Positions 1 through 7,447 of a DNA stretch of 44,384 bases are shown here, piece by piece. Position 1 is the stretch's first letter. Each line of letters opens with the position of its first letter. The stretch comes from an uncultured Erysipelotrichaceae bacterium (lineage in GTDB: Bacteria > Bacillota_I > Bacilli_A > Erysipelotrichales > Erysipelotrichaceae), in NCBI GenBank assembly GCA_902793635.1, contig CADBEA010000018.1, positions 1-44,384 of the forward strand, given 5' to 3'. Made by a program: the position numbers and the translations under genes. The notes under the pieces were generated by a model, which was not told where the DNA came from, did not search any database, and saw nothing but the letters and a program-made list of their open reading frames with translations.

Positions 1-89
1 ACTGCTTTCGACTTGAGTTTCGCTACACTTGGCGGTAAATACCCGTGGCTGGACTTTCACCAGCTGGAGATGTGCCATGCCCGGCACAC
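1..89 (-). mobile_element. Group IIC intron, 5' end (cut by window edge)
   Basis: Read on the minus strand from 89, the sequence starts GTGTGCCGGGCATGG and continues with GGTGAAAGTCC. This is the 5' end and domain I start of bacterial group II introns (consensus GTGYGCC...GGTGARAGTCC). The fragment runs off the left edge, so the reverse transcriptase and domains II-VI are not visible. The 5' exon is a Rho-independent terminator hairpin (92-131) ending about 3 nt before the intron, which is the known target preference of class C introns. Assignment to class C rests on this site and is inference. Confidence 0.75.
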
Positions 90-91
90 CT

Positions 92-131
92 GAAAAAAGC
101 CATTTTCATTCATTGAAAGATGGCTTTTTGT
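92..131 (-). terminator. Rho-independent terminator and intron 5' exon
   Basis: On the minus strand AAAAAGCCAT pairs with ATGGCTTTTTT, with an inner TTTCA/TGAAA stem, ending in a T-run. It closes the MerR/membrane-protein operon and directly precedes the intron 5' end at 89. Confidence 0.85.
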
Positions 132-135
132 ATGC

Positions 136-1359
136 TTACTGCATAGCTTCAAGGAGTTTCTGATTAATGTGGTTCATCGTTTCCAGATACAGAAGATCCT
201 CTTCATAGCTCAGTTCGCTTTCGTCGATGGCATCCAGTTTCGTCATCGCATCTTCATATTTTGCCAGATATTCATAATACTGCATCAATACTTCCGTGGA
301 TGTATTGTTTTCATCGACACTCTGCATGAAACTGACATATTCGTCAAAGAAGGCTTCATAGCTTTCCATCGCTGCCCGGAATTCCGGCCGGACACCGTCA
401 GCCGGTGCTTCCGCGGCCGGTTCCTCCGCTTCCGGTGCCTCTTCCTCTTTCACCTCTTCTTTGGCTTCTTCTTTTGTTTCCTCTTTTGTGTCTTCTTCCT
501 TTTTCGGACTTTCCTTTTCCCGCGTTGTTACCGTCGGGGCCGGCGTCTGCGGTTCGGGAGCAGCAGGTTTTCTGCCCAGAAGTGCACCGAAGATACCGAT
601 CAGCAGGCATACAGCCGCGATACCGGCAATGATCATACCCTTGCGGCGGTCCTGATTGCGTTTGGTCAGGGCTGCCTTTTCTTCACTGTTCGCGGTATCG
701 ATCAGATACTGCAGGGCGTCTTCCTTGTCTCTGAGAACGGCTGTGCAGGCATCGATTTCCTGATGATCCCGGCGGGCTGTATCCAGATCCGTCCTGGCTG
801 TCTCAATGGCTCTTAGAGCCCGGTCATATTCCCATTCGACATTTTTGGCGGCTGTCAGGATCTCCGCTGCGAAGGAACGGGCTTTGCCTTCGTCACTGAT
901 CTTCACTTCACTGACAAAGACGCCGTCATTTGTTTCCACATTCAGATAGACATTGCGCTCATCATGTTTTTCACTGCGGATGTCGTTTTTCCTTGTCACA
1001 CCGCCGACGACAGCGCCCAGCGGACCTGCAATGGCGCCGCCGATCAGCGCACCGCCTACACTGATGCCGGTTCTTCCTTTCGAGGTCATCGTCGTATATA
1101 CGGCTCCGGATGTGCTGACTTCCGCTTTCGTATATTCATTCAGGGCATAGGTGCGGTTCTGAAAATCAATATGATTCAGATAGAGGTCAATGCCGGCGAA
1201 ACTTTTCTGCGGCTGACTGATCCGGTTTTCCGCATCCTGCAGGTTCTTCGTCAGATCACGGATCTGATTCTTTTTGTTTTTCTCCGCCTGGTTCAATTGT
1301 TTTCGGGCTGCTCTGACTTCCTGTTCCGCCGCCTTTACATTGCTCAGATATTCACTCAT
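136..1359 (-). CDS. Membrane-anchored coiled-coil protein of unknown function
   Basis: 407 aa. The N-terminal ~60 residues are charged and coiled-coil-like. A Gly/Ala-rich segment near residues 95-120 could insert in or contact the membrane, a second coiled coil follows (about 180-240), then one clear membrane helix near 245-265. After it comes a Pro/Thr/Glu/Lys-rich linker and an acidic helical tail of about 80 residues. I recognise no family with confidence. The start at 1359 is preferred over one 8 codons upstream because AGGAGAGG lies at proper distance. Its ATG overlaps the stop of the MerR gene (ATGAGTGA), so the two are translationally coupled and the regulator may control it. Terminator at 92-131. 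Confidence 0.8.
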   Translation of the reverse strand: MSEYLSNVKAAEQEVRAARKQLNQAEKNKKNQIRDLTKNLQDAENRISQPQKSFAGIDLYLNHIDFQNRTYALNEYTKAEVSTSGAVYTTMTSKGRTGISVGGALIGGAIAGPLGAVVGGVTRKNDIRSEKHDERNVYLNVETNDGVFVSEVKISDEGKARSFAAEILTAAKNVEWEYDRALRAIETARTDLDTARRDHQEIDACTAVLRDKEDALQYLIDTANSEEKAALTKRNQDRRKGMIIAGIAAVCLLIGIFGALLGRKPAAPEPQTPAPTVTTREKESPKKEEDTKEETKEEAKEEVKEEEAPEAEEPAAEAPADGVRPEFRAAMESYEAFFDEYVSFMQSVDENNTSTEVLMQYYEYLAKYEDAMTKLDAIDESELSYEEDLLYLETMNHINQKLLEAMQ

Positions 1360-2260
1360 GTTCCTCTCCTTTCGCAAATGCATATTTCAGATAAAAAACG
1401 ATCAATACCGCTGCCGCATAGGAAGACGCGCTGTCTTTCTGCTGTTCCGCAAGATAGATACCGGCGAGCAGTTTTTCTTCCGCTTGCCATGTGTCATGGC
1501 CAGGCAGATCGAGCAGTCTGCTAGTTATCTTCAGAACCGCCTCGCTGTCCGTACCTTCCTTCTGCCGCTGCTGCAGATCATTCAGGACCTCTTTGATGCG
1601 GACCGTCTCTTCCTCATCCGGCAAATAATTTTCCGCTTCCTGCTGCAGCCATTGCCGGACTGCTTCCAGAGCCTTCTGATCAAGGCCGCATGTTCGAACA
1701 AGTGATGGATTCTCCCGCAGAAGGACACAGCAGACATAGAGACCGGCCTTTTTGTATCCGGGCGGGATCGGCTGCTGTCCTTTCAGGATCCCGGCAACGA
1801 TGTCCGGATCATTCTGATAAAGAGTCCGCCATTTTTCCAACTGTCCGCAAAGATCTGTCTTCCGCATGATTTCATCCCTGATCCGACAGATTTCTTCCAA
1901 TGGCAGAGCGGAAAGACAGCGGATCATCCGCTCGCTGCTGCCGGTTGTCTGCAGCAGTCGGGCCAGGAAGATTCGTTCGTCAATTTCCCGGCGGTTCTTC
2001 AGCATCCGCTGAATGCCGGCTTCCAGTTTCCGGCCGCCGCTTTCCTCTTCTTCAAGAATGCCGCGGATCTCAGACAGCTGCAGACCGCAGGCGCGGTACA
2101 GACGGATCTTCATCAATGTTTCGACAGCTGTGTCGTCATAGTATTTATGAGCCTGACTGCCGATGCGCAGCGTCGGTCTGAGCAGGCCGATGCGGTCGTA
2201 ATAAAACAATGTCTTTCTTGTCACACCGGTCAGCTGACAGATTTCTTTCACGGATTTCAT
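1352..2260 (-). CDS. MerR-family transcriptional regulator
   Basis: 302 aa. Residues 1-70 form a MerR winged helix (KEICQLTGVTRKTLFYYDRIGLL, cited in part: GVTRKTLFYYDRIGLL), followed by a coiled coil (about 75-120) and a long helical C-terminal half that would sense an unknown ligand. No cysteine cluster for metal or redox sensing is obvious. The start at 2260 is chosen because the domain begins there; it lacks a strong SD. Upstream in-frame ATGs at 2338 and 2380 would add residues unlike the family. A promoter with 19-bp spacer and dyad lies immediately upstream, suggesting autoregulation. The gene is coupled to the membrane protein at 136-1359. Confidence 0.85.
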   Translation of the reverse strand: MKSVKEICQLTGVTRKTLFYYDRIGLLRPTLRIGSQAHKYYDDTAVETLMKIRLYRACGLQLSEIRGILEEEESGGRKLEAGIQRMLKNRREIDERIFLARLLQTTGSSERMIRCLSALPLEEICRIRDEIMRKTDLCGQLEKWRTLYQNDPDIVAGILKGQQPIPPGYKKAGLYVCCVLLRENPSLVRTCGLDQKALEAVRQWLQQEAENYLPDEEETVRIKEVLNDLQQRQKEGTDSEAVLKITSRLLDLPGHDTWQAEEKLLAGIYLAEQQKDSASSYAAAVLIVFYLKYAFAKGEEHE

Positions 2261-2270
2261 GGCCAGCTCA

Positions 2271-2301
2271 AATGTACTGCTGTTCCCCGCGGAACGGTCA
2301 A
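2271..2301 (-). promoter_or_regulatory. MerR-type promoter with 19-bp spacer and dyad
   Basis: On the minus strand TTGACC (2301-2296), a 19-nt spacer, then TACATT (2276-2271). The spacer begins with the inverted repeat GTTCC-GCGG-GGAAC (2295-2282). MerR-family promoters have such overlong spacers carrying the regulator's dyad. The predicted transcript would begin only about 4 nt before the MerR ATG. Confidence 0.45.
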
Positions 2302-2388
2302 GACCCGCAGAAGTGCTCTTTTCCGAATACCATTTCATACCTTGAAAATAGCGGCAGGACAGACGGAAATATATGCCCAAAATACTTC

Positions 2389-2418
2389 CAAAAAAAAGAC
2401 CGTGGTCGAACCGCGATC
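2389..2418 (-). terminator. Rho-independent terminator after aroD
   Basis: On the minus strand GATCGCGG-TTCGA-CCACGGTC (one mismatch) is followed by eight T. It separates aroD from the MerR operon. Confidence 0.8.
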
Positions 2419-2444
2419 TTCTTCACTGTATATTTACTGATGAT

Positions 2445-3221
2445 TTATCCTTCCGCTTCCACCATGCCTTCATGAACTTTGGCAAGCAGATCCTGCAGCT
2501 CCTGCAGTTCGATCTGGCCGGGAGCGGACGGTTTGCCAAGACTGCCGAACGTTATGACCGAGCCGGACACTTCACCGCTGATGCGGCTGATCAGTCCAAG
2601 ACCTGACATCGACATCGTGACGATCGGCACGTCCTGATAATCACGGCTGAGCTGTTCGGTGATCAGCAGCAGCCGGACGACGTCTTCCTTGTCTTTCGGC
2701 ATGACGGCAAGCTTGCAGATATCGGCACCGAGTTCCGTCATCTGCCTGATCGTGTCAACCATCTTCGCATCTGCCGGTGTTTCGTCAAAGTAATGGGCGG
2801 AAAGCAGCACATGCAGAGAATGCAGGTGAGCGTTCTTCAGCAGCTGCTTTGCGATTTCCTCACCGCGGGCAAGCTCAACATCGACAAGGTCGGCATTGCC
2901 GCTGCGGACAACCGCCTGATTCAGCGTCAGATACTGATAGTCGTCCAGTTTGGCCTGGCCGCCTTCCGTGTCGGAACGCAGGGTAAACAGCAGCGGTTTA
3001 TCCGGATATGCCTGACGCAGACTGGCCAGCACGGAAAGAACATCTTCCTCTTTCGCATAATTGGCATACATATCAGCCCGCCATTCGATCATGTCGGCAT
3101 CTGTTTCCGATATCCGGCGGCAGGCTTCCAGAATCGCCGCCTCATCCGCTTCAACGATCGGCACACAGACCTTTGGTTTGCCTTCACCGATTTTTATATT
3201 CTTTATGATCACTGGTTTCAT
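2445..3221 (-). CDS. aroD: Type I 3-dehydroquinate dehydratase
   Basis: 258 aa, class I AroD length. It converts 3-dehydroquinate to 3-dehydroshikimate by Schiff-base chemistry in the cytosolic shikimate pathway. With the start at 3221, the substrate-binding E46 and R48 (EWRAD), catalytic H143 (SAHYFDETP) and Schiff-base lysine K170 (CKLAVMP) have the same numbers as in the E. coli enzyme, which supports this start. The SD is GGGGA 8 nt upstream. In-frame Mets further upstream lack an SD. No other shikimate gene is in the window. The preceding gene ends 43 nt upstream and that gap holds a TATAAT, so aroD may have its own promoter. Confidence 0.95.
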   Translation of the reverse strand: MKPVIIKNIKIGEGKPKVCVPIVEADEAAILEACRRISETDADMIEWRADMYANYAKEEDVLSVLASLRQAYPDKPLLFTLRSDTEGGQAKLDDYQYLTLNQAVVRSGNADLVDVELARGEEIAKQLLKNAHLHSLHVLLSAHYFDETPADAKMVDTIRQMTELGADICKLAVMPKDKEDVVRLLLITEQLSRDYQDVPIVTMSMSGLGLISRISGEVSGSVITFGSLGKPSAPGQIELQELQDLLAKVHEGMVEAEG

Positions 3222-3264
3222 AGTTTCGATCCCCTTTACAGACATTATAAACAAAAAAGAGGAA

Positions 3265-4260
3265 TTATTTTTCTACTTCCTCTCTTCGGCGGGCAATTGC
3301 GGTCATGATATCGTCCGGATCCAGCGGTTTTTTACCCATCCGCATGTCTTCCTGGCTTTCATAGATGACATATTCACTGATTTCGTTCTCATATCCGCAG
3401 GCTGTGCATTCCCAGGGTGTCATATGATCGTCAAAGCCATCCTGCTCATTCAGATGAGCACCGCACTGATCACAATAGAACTCAATGCCGGGATATTTTC
3501 TGTCCAGTTCATCTCCGTAATATACCGATTCATATTCTTCCGGATGGAAGAGATAATTCAGTCTGTCCTGCAGTGTATCGTTTTCGGAAGGTGTCCGGTT
3601 GACGTTGATGAATGAAGAATCATACAGTCTGAGTACCCGGCCGCTTTCATTGCGGAGCAGCGAGCCGATCAGCAGCCACAGATAGGCATTGACGTACCCT
3701 TCCATAGTATCGCGGCGCAGCTGTTTCAGACCGTTATAGACAATGCCTTCAAACACTTCCCGATCAAGCGGAAACAGGATATCAGGATCACATTCTTCAG
3801 TGTGTTCACTCACCTTAATCAGAAAGTGACTGAGCAGATAGACAAAGACTTCCAGTTCTTCATCATCAAGCACTTCCAGATACTTCCGGATGTCTTCCTG
3901 CAGCAACAGCATGTAATCCGTCGTTGTGCAGATTACCGAGGCGGCCTGTTTCTGCATCAGCTGGGCTGTCTTTCTCTCCTTTTCCTGATTGCCGCGGGCG
4001 GTGCCGCAAAGACGGCCGAGGATCTGTGATACCCGGCTGCTCGAGCCGACATACAGAGAGTCATGATAACGGACCGCTTTGATCCGCAGATTCACGTCGT
4101 CAAATTCCGCTTCCTGTTTTTCCTTTCCTTCCACTTCTACGACAAACAGGCAGGGAAAAAACATATCCAGCAGATCCAGCTGCTTCATCGGTTTTTCTCC
4201 AATGGCGTAAAACAATAAGGCTGCTGTATTGCCAAAGCGCAGATCATATTTCACTTCCAT
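3265..4260 (-). CDS. Unknown protein with C-terminal zinc ribbon
   Basis: 331 aa, not recognised. The N-terminal ~110 residues are mixed alpha/beta (from MEVKYDLRFGN). The middle is helical and acidic. Near residue 270 is a four-cysteine zinc ribbon: CDQCG, then about 20 residues later CTACG. The C-terminus is a short charged helix. No signal peptide or membrane helix. The start at 4260 has the SD GGGAGG. Its 5' leader contains a long nested hairpin (4277-4350). It lies upstream of aroD on the same strand, but no functional link is evident. Confidence 0.8.
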   Translation of the reverse strand: MEVKYDLRFGNTAALLFYAIGEKPMKQLDLLDMFFPCLFVVEVEGKEKQEAEFDDVNLRIKAVRYHDSLYVGSSSRVSQILGRLCGTARGNQEKERKTAQLMQKQAASVICTTTDYMLLLQEDIRKYLEVLDDEELEVFVYLLSHFLIKVSEHTEECDPDILFPLDREVFEGIVYNGLKQLRRDTMEGYVNAYLWLLIGSLLRNESGRVLRLYDSSFINVNRTPSENDTLQDRLNYLFHPEEYESVYYGDELDRKYPGIEFYCDQCGAHLNEQDGFDDHMTPWECTACGYENEISEYVIYESQEDMRMGKKPLDPDDIMTAIARRREEVEK

Positions 4261-4276
4261 GATTCGCCTCCCTTTG

Positions 4277-4350
4277 TTTCTTTCAGCCGTCCCATGGGAC
4301 TCTCTCTCTGATGAGAAAGTCCCAGGTTCCCCCATACGGCCTAAAAGAAA
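4277..4350 (-). repeat. Long nested palindrome in the leader of the zinc-ribbon gene
   Basis: Outer arms 4277-4290 (TTTCTTTCAGCCGT) and 4336-4350 (ACGGCCTAAAAGAAA) pair with one G-U and one bulge. Inside, GGGACTCTCTC and its partner ending AAAGTCCC (4296-4323) form a second long stem. There is no U-run on either strand, so it is not a standard terminator. It ends about 6 nt before the SD of the gene at 4260. It could be a regulatory leader or a small palindromic repeat element. Confidence 0.6.
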
Positions 4351-4426
4351 GACACTCTTTCTTTCATATCAGATCCTACATAAAGTTTACGACAAAAAAG
4401 ACGCCATATTCGGCAGTGCAGATGAA

Positions 4427-4455
4427 TTGACGCTTGTGCGCCGGCGTATTATTTT
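4427..4455 (+). promoter_or_regulatory. Likely promoter of the M20 amidohydrolase
   Basis: TTGACG (4427-4432), 17-nt spacer, TATTTT (4450-4455), about 50 nt before the start codon. Confidence 0.45.
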
Positions 4456-4508
4456 GAATGCATATATGTAAAACGCAGGATGTCATATCACACCTGACGG
4501 AGGTTATC

Positions 4509-5711
4509 ATGACAGATTTCAAGGAAAGAACAGCCGCTTTTGCCAAAGAACACGGGAGAGTGTATCAGAACATCGCCCTGGCTATCCACGCCAATCCGGA
4601 AGTTTCCAATTATGAATTCTTCGCTTCGGAAATACTGAGCAGACAGCTGAAGGAAGAAGGCTTTGAAATTGAACTGCCGGCCGCGCATCAGCGCACCGGC
4701 TTCGCAGCTTACTACAAAACCGGCAAACCGGGACCGGTCGTTGCCCTGCTGGCGGAATATGACGCCCTGGCAGGTCTTGGCCATGGCTGCGGTCACAATA
4801 TCTTCGGTGCTACCTCTTCGCTTGCGGCAGCTGCTCTGAAGACCATCATCGACGAGATCGGCGGTGAAGTGCGTCTGTACGGCACACCCGGTGAGGAAGG
4901 CGGCGAAGAAGGAAGTTCGAAAGGCAGTTTCGTACGTGACGGCTATTTCAAGGACGTTGACTTCGCTTTATGCGTACACCCGAACGGCGCGCCGGAAAAT
5001 GAACTGTCTTCCCGCAATCTGGCAAATGCCGCGATGGAAATCGAATTCCGGGGCAAGCCGGCCCACGCGGCTGCTGATCCGTATCACGGACTGAATGCCC
5101 TGGACGCCCAGATCCTTGTCTATAACGCCATCAGTATGCTCAGACAGCAAGTCAAACCGGATGTCAGAATGCATGGTATCATCATCGACGGCGGTACGGC
5201 ACCGAACGTCATTCCCGAATATACCCGCTCAAGATACTATTTCCGGGCGGCTGCCAAGACCACTGTTCAGGAACTTCTCGCAAGGATCGAAAAGATCGTT
5301 GAAGGCGCCGCTCTACAGACCGGAACGAAAGGATCCATGAAGCCTTATGCCAACTTCGTTGACAATATGGTCCTGACTCCTAAACTGGATCAGGTTTGGG
5401 CTGACAACCTGAAAGCGCTCGGTCACGATTCCCTGCCGCAGACATGGGAAGTACAGCCGGGCTCCAGTGATGTCGGCAACGTCTCCCAGGTTGTTCCGGT
5501 CATTCAGCCGTCCCTCAGTATCTCGGATGTCGCGATTGCCGGTCATTCCCAGGACATGGTCGAAGCATCCCGTTCTGAGAAAGGCATGGATTCCATCGTT
5601 CTCGGTGCCACTGCTCTGGCCTGGACCGCCATCGATGTCCTTCTTGACCCCGCTCTTCTGCAGGCCATCAAGGAAGAACACCGTTACAACGTCGAAAACC
5701 AGGCAAAATAA
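4509..5711 (+). CDS. M20-family amidohydrolase/peptidase
   Basis: 400 aa, a cytosolic two-domain metallohydrolase of the M20D branch (relatives cleave N-acyl amino acids, hippurate or p-aminobenzoyl-glutamate). Metal-ligand motifs are LGHGCGHN near residue 94 and GTPGEEGGEEG near 125. A later CVHPNGAP and AHAAADP mark the dimerisation/lid domain typical of AbgB-like enzymes. The start at 4509 follows GGAGGTTATC. An upstream in-frame ATG at 4458 lacks an SD. It stands alone between its promoter and the terminator at 5726-5751. The substrate cannot be read from the sequence. Confidence 0.9.
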   Translation: MTDFKERTAAFAKEHGRVYQNIALAIHANPEVSNYEFFASEILSRQLKEEGFEIELPAAHQRTGFAAYYKTGKPGPVVALLAEYDALAGLGHGCGHNIFGATSSLAAAALKTIIDEIGGEVRLYGTPGEEGGEEGSSKGSFVRDGYFKDVDFALCVHPNGAPENELSSRNLANAAMEIEFRGKPAHAAADPYHGLNALDAQILVYNAISMLRQQVKPDVRMHGIIIDGGTAPNVIPEYTRSRYYFRAAAKTTVQELLARIEKIVEGAALQTGTKGSMKPYANFVDNMVLTPKLDQVWADNLKALGHDSLPQTWEVQPGSSDVGNVSQVVPVIQPSLSISDVAIAGHSQDMVEASRSEKGMDSIVLGATALAWTAIDVLLDPALLQAIKEEHRYNVENQAK

Positions 5712-5716
5712 CACAG

Positions 5717-5922
5717 TTATGGCAGATGCTCCCAAAATGGGGGCATTTTTCGTGCTTTTTGTGCAAAACATACCATTCTTTGTGAAAAACAGCTGAAATA
5801 AGACAAAAAAATGACCATAAAACTAATTCCGACAATTCGTGTCGTATATAACAAATCCAAGAGTATTCTCTTTTCTTCGTTTCGACACATTTTGTCATAA
5901 TTGATCATTTGGGCAACTTCAT
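5717..5922 (-). other. Gap with a strong RBS and a possible tiny ORF pair
   Basis: The stretch 5752-6042 has no convincing gene. On the minus strand AAAGGGGAGGAAAAACAATG gives a very good SD before an ATG at 5922, but that frame stops after five codons (M-K-L-P-K). Its stop overlaps an ATG (5908) opening a 63-residue frame that ends at 5717 with one hydrophobic stretch (VGISFMVIFLSYF). That frame runs through the amidohydrolase terminator, so it may be chance. A terminator lies just upstream at 5967-5987. Confidence 0.2.
5726..5751 (+). terminator. Rho-independent terminator after the amidohydrolase
   Basis: ATGCTCCC-AAAAT-GGGGGCAT followed by a T-run. Confidence 0.85.
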
Positions 5923-5966
5923 TGTTTTTCCTCCCCTTTGACACCTGATTCAGACCGACAGAACAG

Positions 5967-5987
5967 AAAAAGAAGACCGTAGTCTTC
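5967..5987 (-). terminator. Terminator after the 6043-6851 gene pair
   Basis: On the minus strand GAAGAC-TACG-GTCTTC is followed by five T. Confidence 0.65.
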
Positions 5988-6042
5988 CTTTTCGTCATTC
6001 ATTCTTTACCTGTATATCACAGGATATCATTCCTGCCCTTCT

Positions 6043-6660
6043 TCAGATGGAATCGTCATCCATACGGGAGATGACAATAGCGCATTTCATAGCCATCCGC
6101 CCTGCTTCTTCCGCCGGAGCTCCGGCTTCGATAGCCTGCAGGATGACATTCTGCAGAACAATGCCGTACAGGATCGGCCATTCCGAAGGTTTCTTACAGT
6201 ATCTTTCTGTCATGTTGGTATAGATACCATCCCAGCATTCTCTGATCTTCGTATACACGCTGTCCGGTGTCATATTCCAGATATTAAGTTCGTCGGACCC
6301 GACTGTCTGAACCACATTCGTGACGATGGCCAGCATCTCTTCATCTGTATTATGCGAGACTGCCTTACAGAAGGACCAGACACTGTACTGGTCTTCCAGC
6401 AGATAATGATTCACATCATCACCGAAGTAGAAACGCTTGCCGTCTTTCGTTTCCGCCACCGCGAATGAGCCATGTTCCGCCTTGACAGCCTGATGGCATG
6501 CATAACCGGCCAGCCCGGCCGCGTAAAGCAGCGGGAATACCATGTCCACACCGTTAGGTCCTTTCAGTACATCCTTCAGCATCGCGACAATATTGCCGGC
6601 ATGGCCTGCCAGCCTTTTGACAACCTGTTCCTGTGTTTCTTTTCTGTCAAACAAACCCAT
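6043..6660 (-). CDS. Unknown cytosolic protein
   Basis: 205 aa, family not recognised. It begins MGLFDRKET, a soluble-type start. It is helical and contains several Trp and Cys residues (WSFCKAV, CWDGIYTN, YCKKPSEWP). No signal peptide or clear membrane helix, although residues 40-60 are small and hydrophobic. The SD is GAGGAACTGACG. The ATG lies 2 nt after the stop of the small membrane gene upstream, so the two are co-translated and probably work together. Confidence 0.75.
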   Translation of the reverse strand: MGLFDRKETQEQVVKRLAGHAGNIVAMLKDVLKGPNGVDMVFPLLYAAGLAGYACHQAVKAEHGSFAVAETKDGKRFYFGDDVNHYLLEDQYSVWSFCKAVSHNTDEEMLAIVTNVVQTVGSDELNIWNMTPDSVYTKIRECWDGIYTNMTERYCKKPSEWPILYGIVLQNVILQAIEAGAPAEEAGRMAMKCAIVISRMDDDSI

Positions 6661-6662
6661 CG

Positions 6663-6851
6663 TCAGTTCCTCTTTCTGTTTTCGATCATCGTATGCATAC
6701 CGACATACAGCAGCGGCGCCGCCACATCCAGAAACCAGTCAAAAGCAAACGGCTCTTTTCTGATGAAGGTACTCATCACATAATGAAAGCCTATGAATAT
6801 GACAAACGCGGTCACTGCTTTCAGCAGCCATTCAAGAAATTTGTTTTCCAT
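6663..6851 (-). CDS. Small two-helix membrane protein
   Basis: 62 aa. Two hydrophobic segments (FLEWLLKAVTAFVIFIGF and VAAPLLYVGMHTM) are separated by a short charged loop (FIRKEPFAFDW). The start at 6851 follows AAGGA at 9 nt. An alternative start 10 codons upstream would spoil the hydrophobic N-terminus. First gene of a two-gene unit with 6043-6660. No family recognised. Confidence 0.65.
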   Translation of the reverse strand: MENKFLEWLLKAVTAFVIFIGFHYVMSTFIRKEPFAFDWFLDVAAPLLYVGMHTMIENRKRN

Positions 6852-6935
6852 GCAAAGTATTCCTTTTTCAGTCATTATCATAGTCAGAAGAAACCATTTT
6901 ATTCAAGTCTGCGCATCGTCTTGGAAAGCTGTTTT

Positions 6936-6950
6936 TTGAAGCGCTTTCAG
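6936..6950. promoter_or_regulatory. cre-like palindrome
   Basis: TTGAAGCGCTTTCAG is close to the CcpA/LacI-family operator core (TGAAAGCGCTTTCA) but one base short in one arm. It sits about 50 nt before the -35 of the gene at 7058 and about 85 nt upstream of the divergent gene at 6851. Confidence 0.3.
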
Positions 6951-7000
6951 ATGTAAGCCGTTACAGGAAAAAGAAAATGTAATGTTTTTCAGAAAACTCA

Positions 7001-7029
7001 TTGATTGTGTTTCAGAGGAGCGCTATAAC
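7001..7029 (+). promoter_or_regulatory. Promoter of the 103-aa gene
   Basis: TTGATT (7001-7006), 17-nt spacer, TATAAC (7024-7029), followed 12 nt later by the SD AAGGAGG. Confidence 0.6.
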
Positions 7030-7057
7030 AGTAACCGGATCAAGGAGGTACTTGACT

Positions 7058-7369
7058 ATGAACGCATTAAACAACACAGAACTGAAGGTTACGATCGCAG
7101 CCGAAGACAGTGTTAACTATAACTTTACAGTCGGTGACGAAGTGCACCTGGGATATGACAACGGCAGATATGTCATCGTCGATGAAAACAACCGGATCGT
7201 TCCGGCCCAGCTCGTCTCCAACATTTCCCTGGAAGACGCGAAAATGCTGTCGGATATCAAAGCTGTATTCGCCATCAAGAAGATTGAGGGCAATGTCCTG
7301 AAAGCTGAGATGGTCAATCCTTACAGTTATGTCCATCATGCCTGCGGCGTCTGGACATGTCTGAACTGA
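7058..7369 (+). CDS. 103-aa protein with a C-terminal CGVWTC tail
   Basis: The first ~85 residues look like a small beta-rich domain (LKVTIAAEDSVNYNF, GDEVHLGYDNGRYVIVD). The last ~15 residues change character: PYSYVHHACGVWTCLN, with Cys96 and Cys101 three residues from the end. Start at 7058 has a strong SD (AAGGAGGTACTTGACT). It has its own promoter and terminator and is monocistronic. The tail could be a disulfide- or metal-binding hook, or a modified peptide core behind a leader-like domain. No modifying enzyme lies next to it, so the latter is speculation. Confidence 0.75.
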   Translation: MNALNNTELKVTIAAEDSVNYNFTVGDEVHLGYDNGRYVIVDENNRIVPAQLVSNISLEDAKMLSDIKAVFAIKKIEGNVLKAEMVNPYSYVHHACGVWTCLN

Positions 7370-7388
7370 ACTGAGTAACCGCATATAG

Positions 7389-7445
7389 TAAAAAAGAATC
7401 TCAGAGGCAAACAGTTATGTTAAAGCTTCCGGGATTCTTTTCATT
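7389..7445. terminator. Bidirectional terminator between convergent genes
   Basis: AAAAGAATC (7392-7400) pairs with GATTCTTTT (7433-7441) around a ~30-nt loop, with T-rich flanks on both strands. It serves the gene at 7058 and vanY-like 7448-8458. Confidence 0.5.
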
Positions 7446-7447
7446 TT

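Noticed and set aside
169-816. Long plus-strand frame opposite the coiled-coil protein
   Set aside because: Shadow of the minus-strand gene; no SD, and Phe/Arg/Cys-rich composition typical of antisense frames.
5717-5998. 93-codon minus-strand frame starting at 5998
   Set aside because: Its first codons lie in a terminator hairpin and it lacks an SD; only the inner part from 5908 is worth a note.
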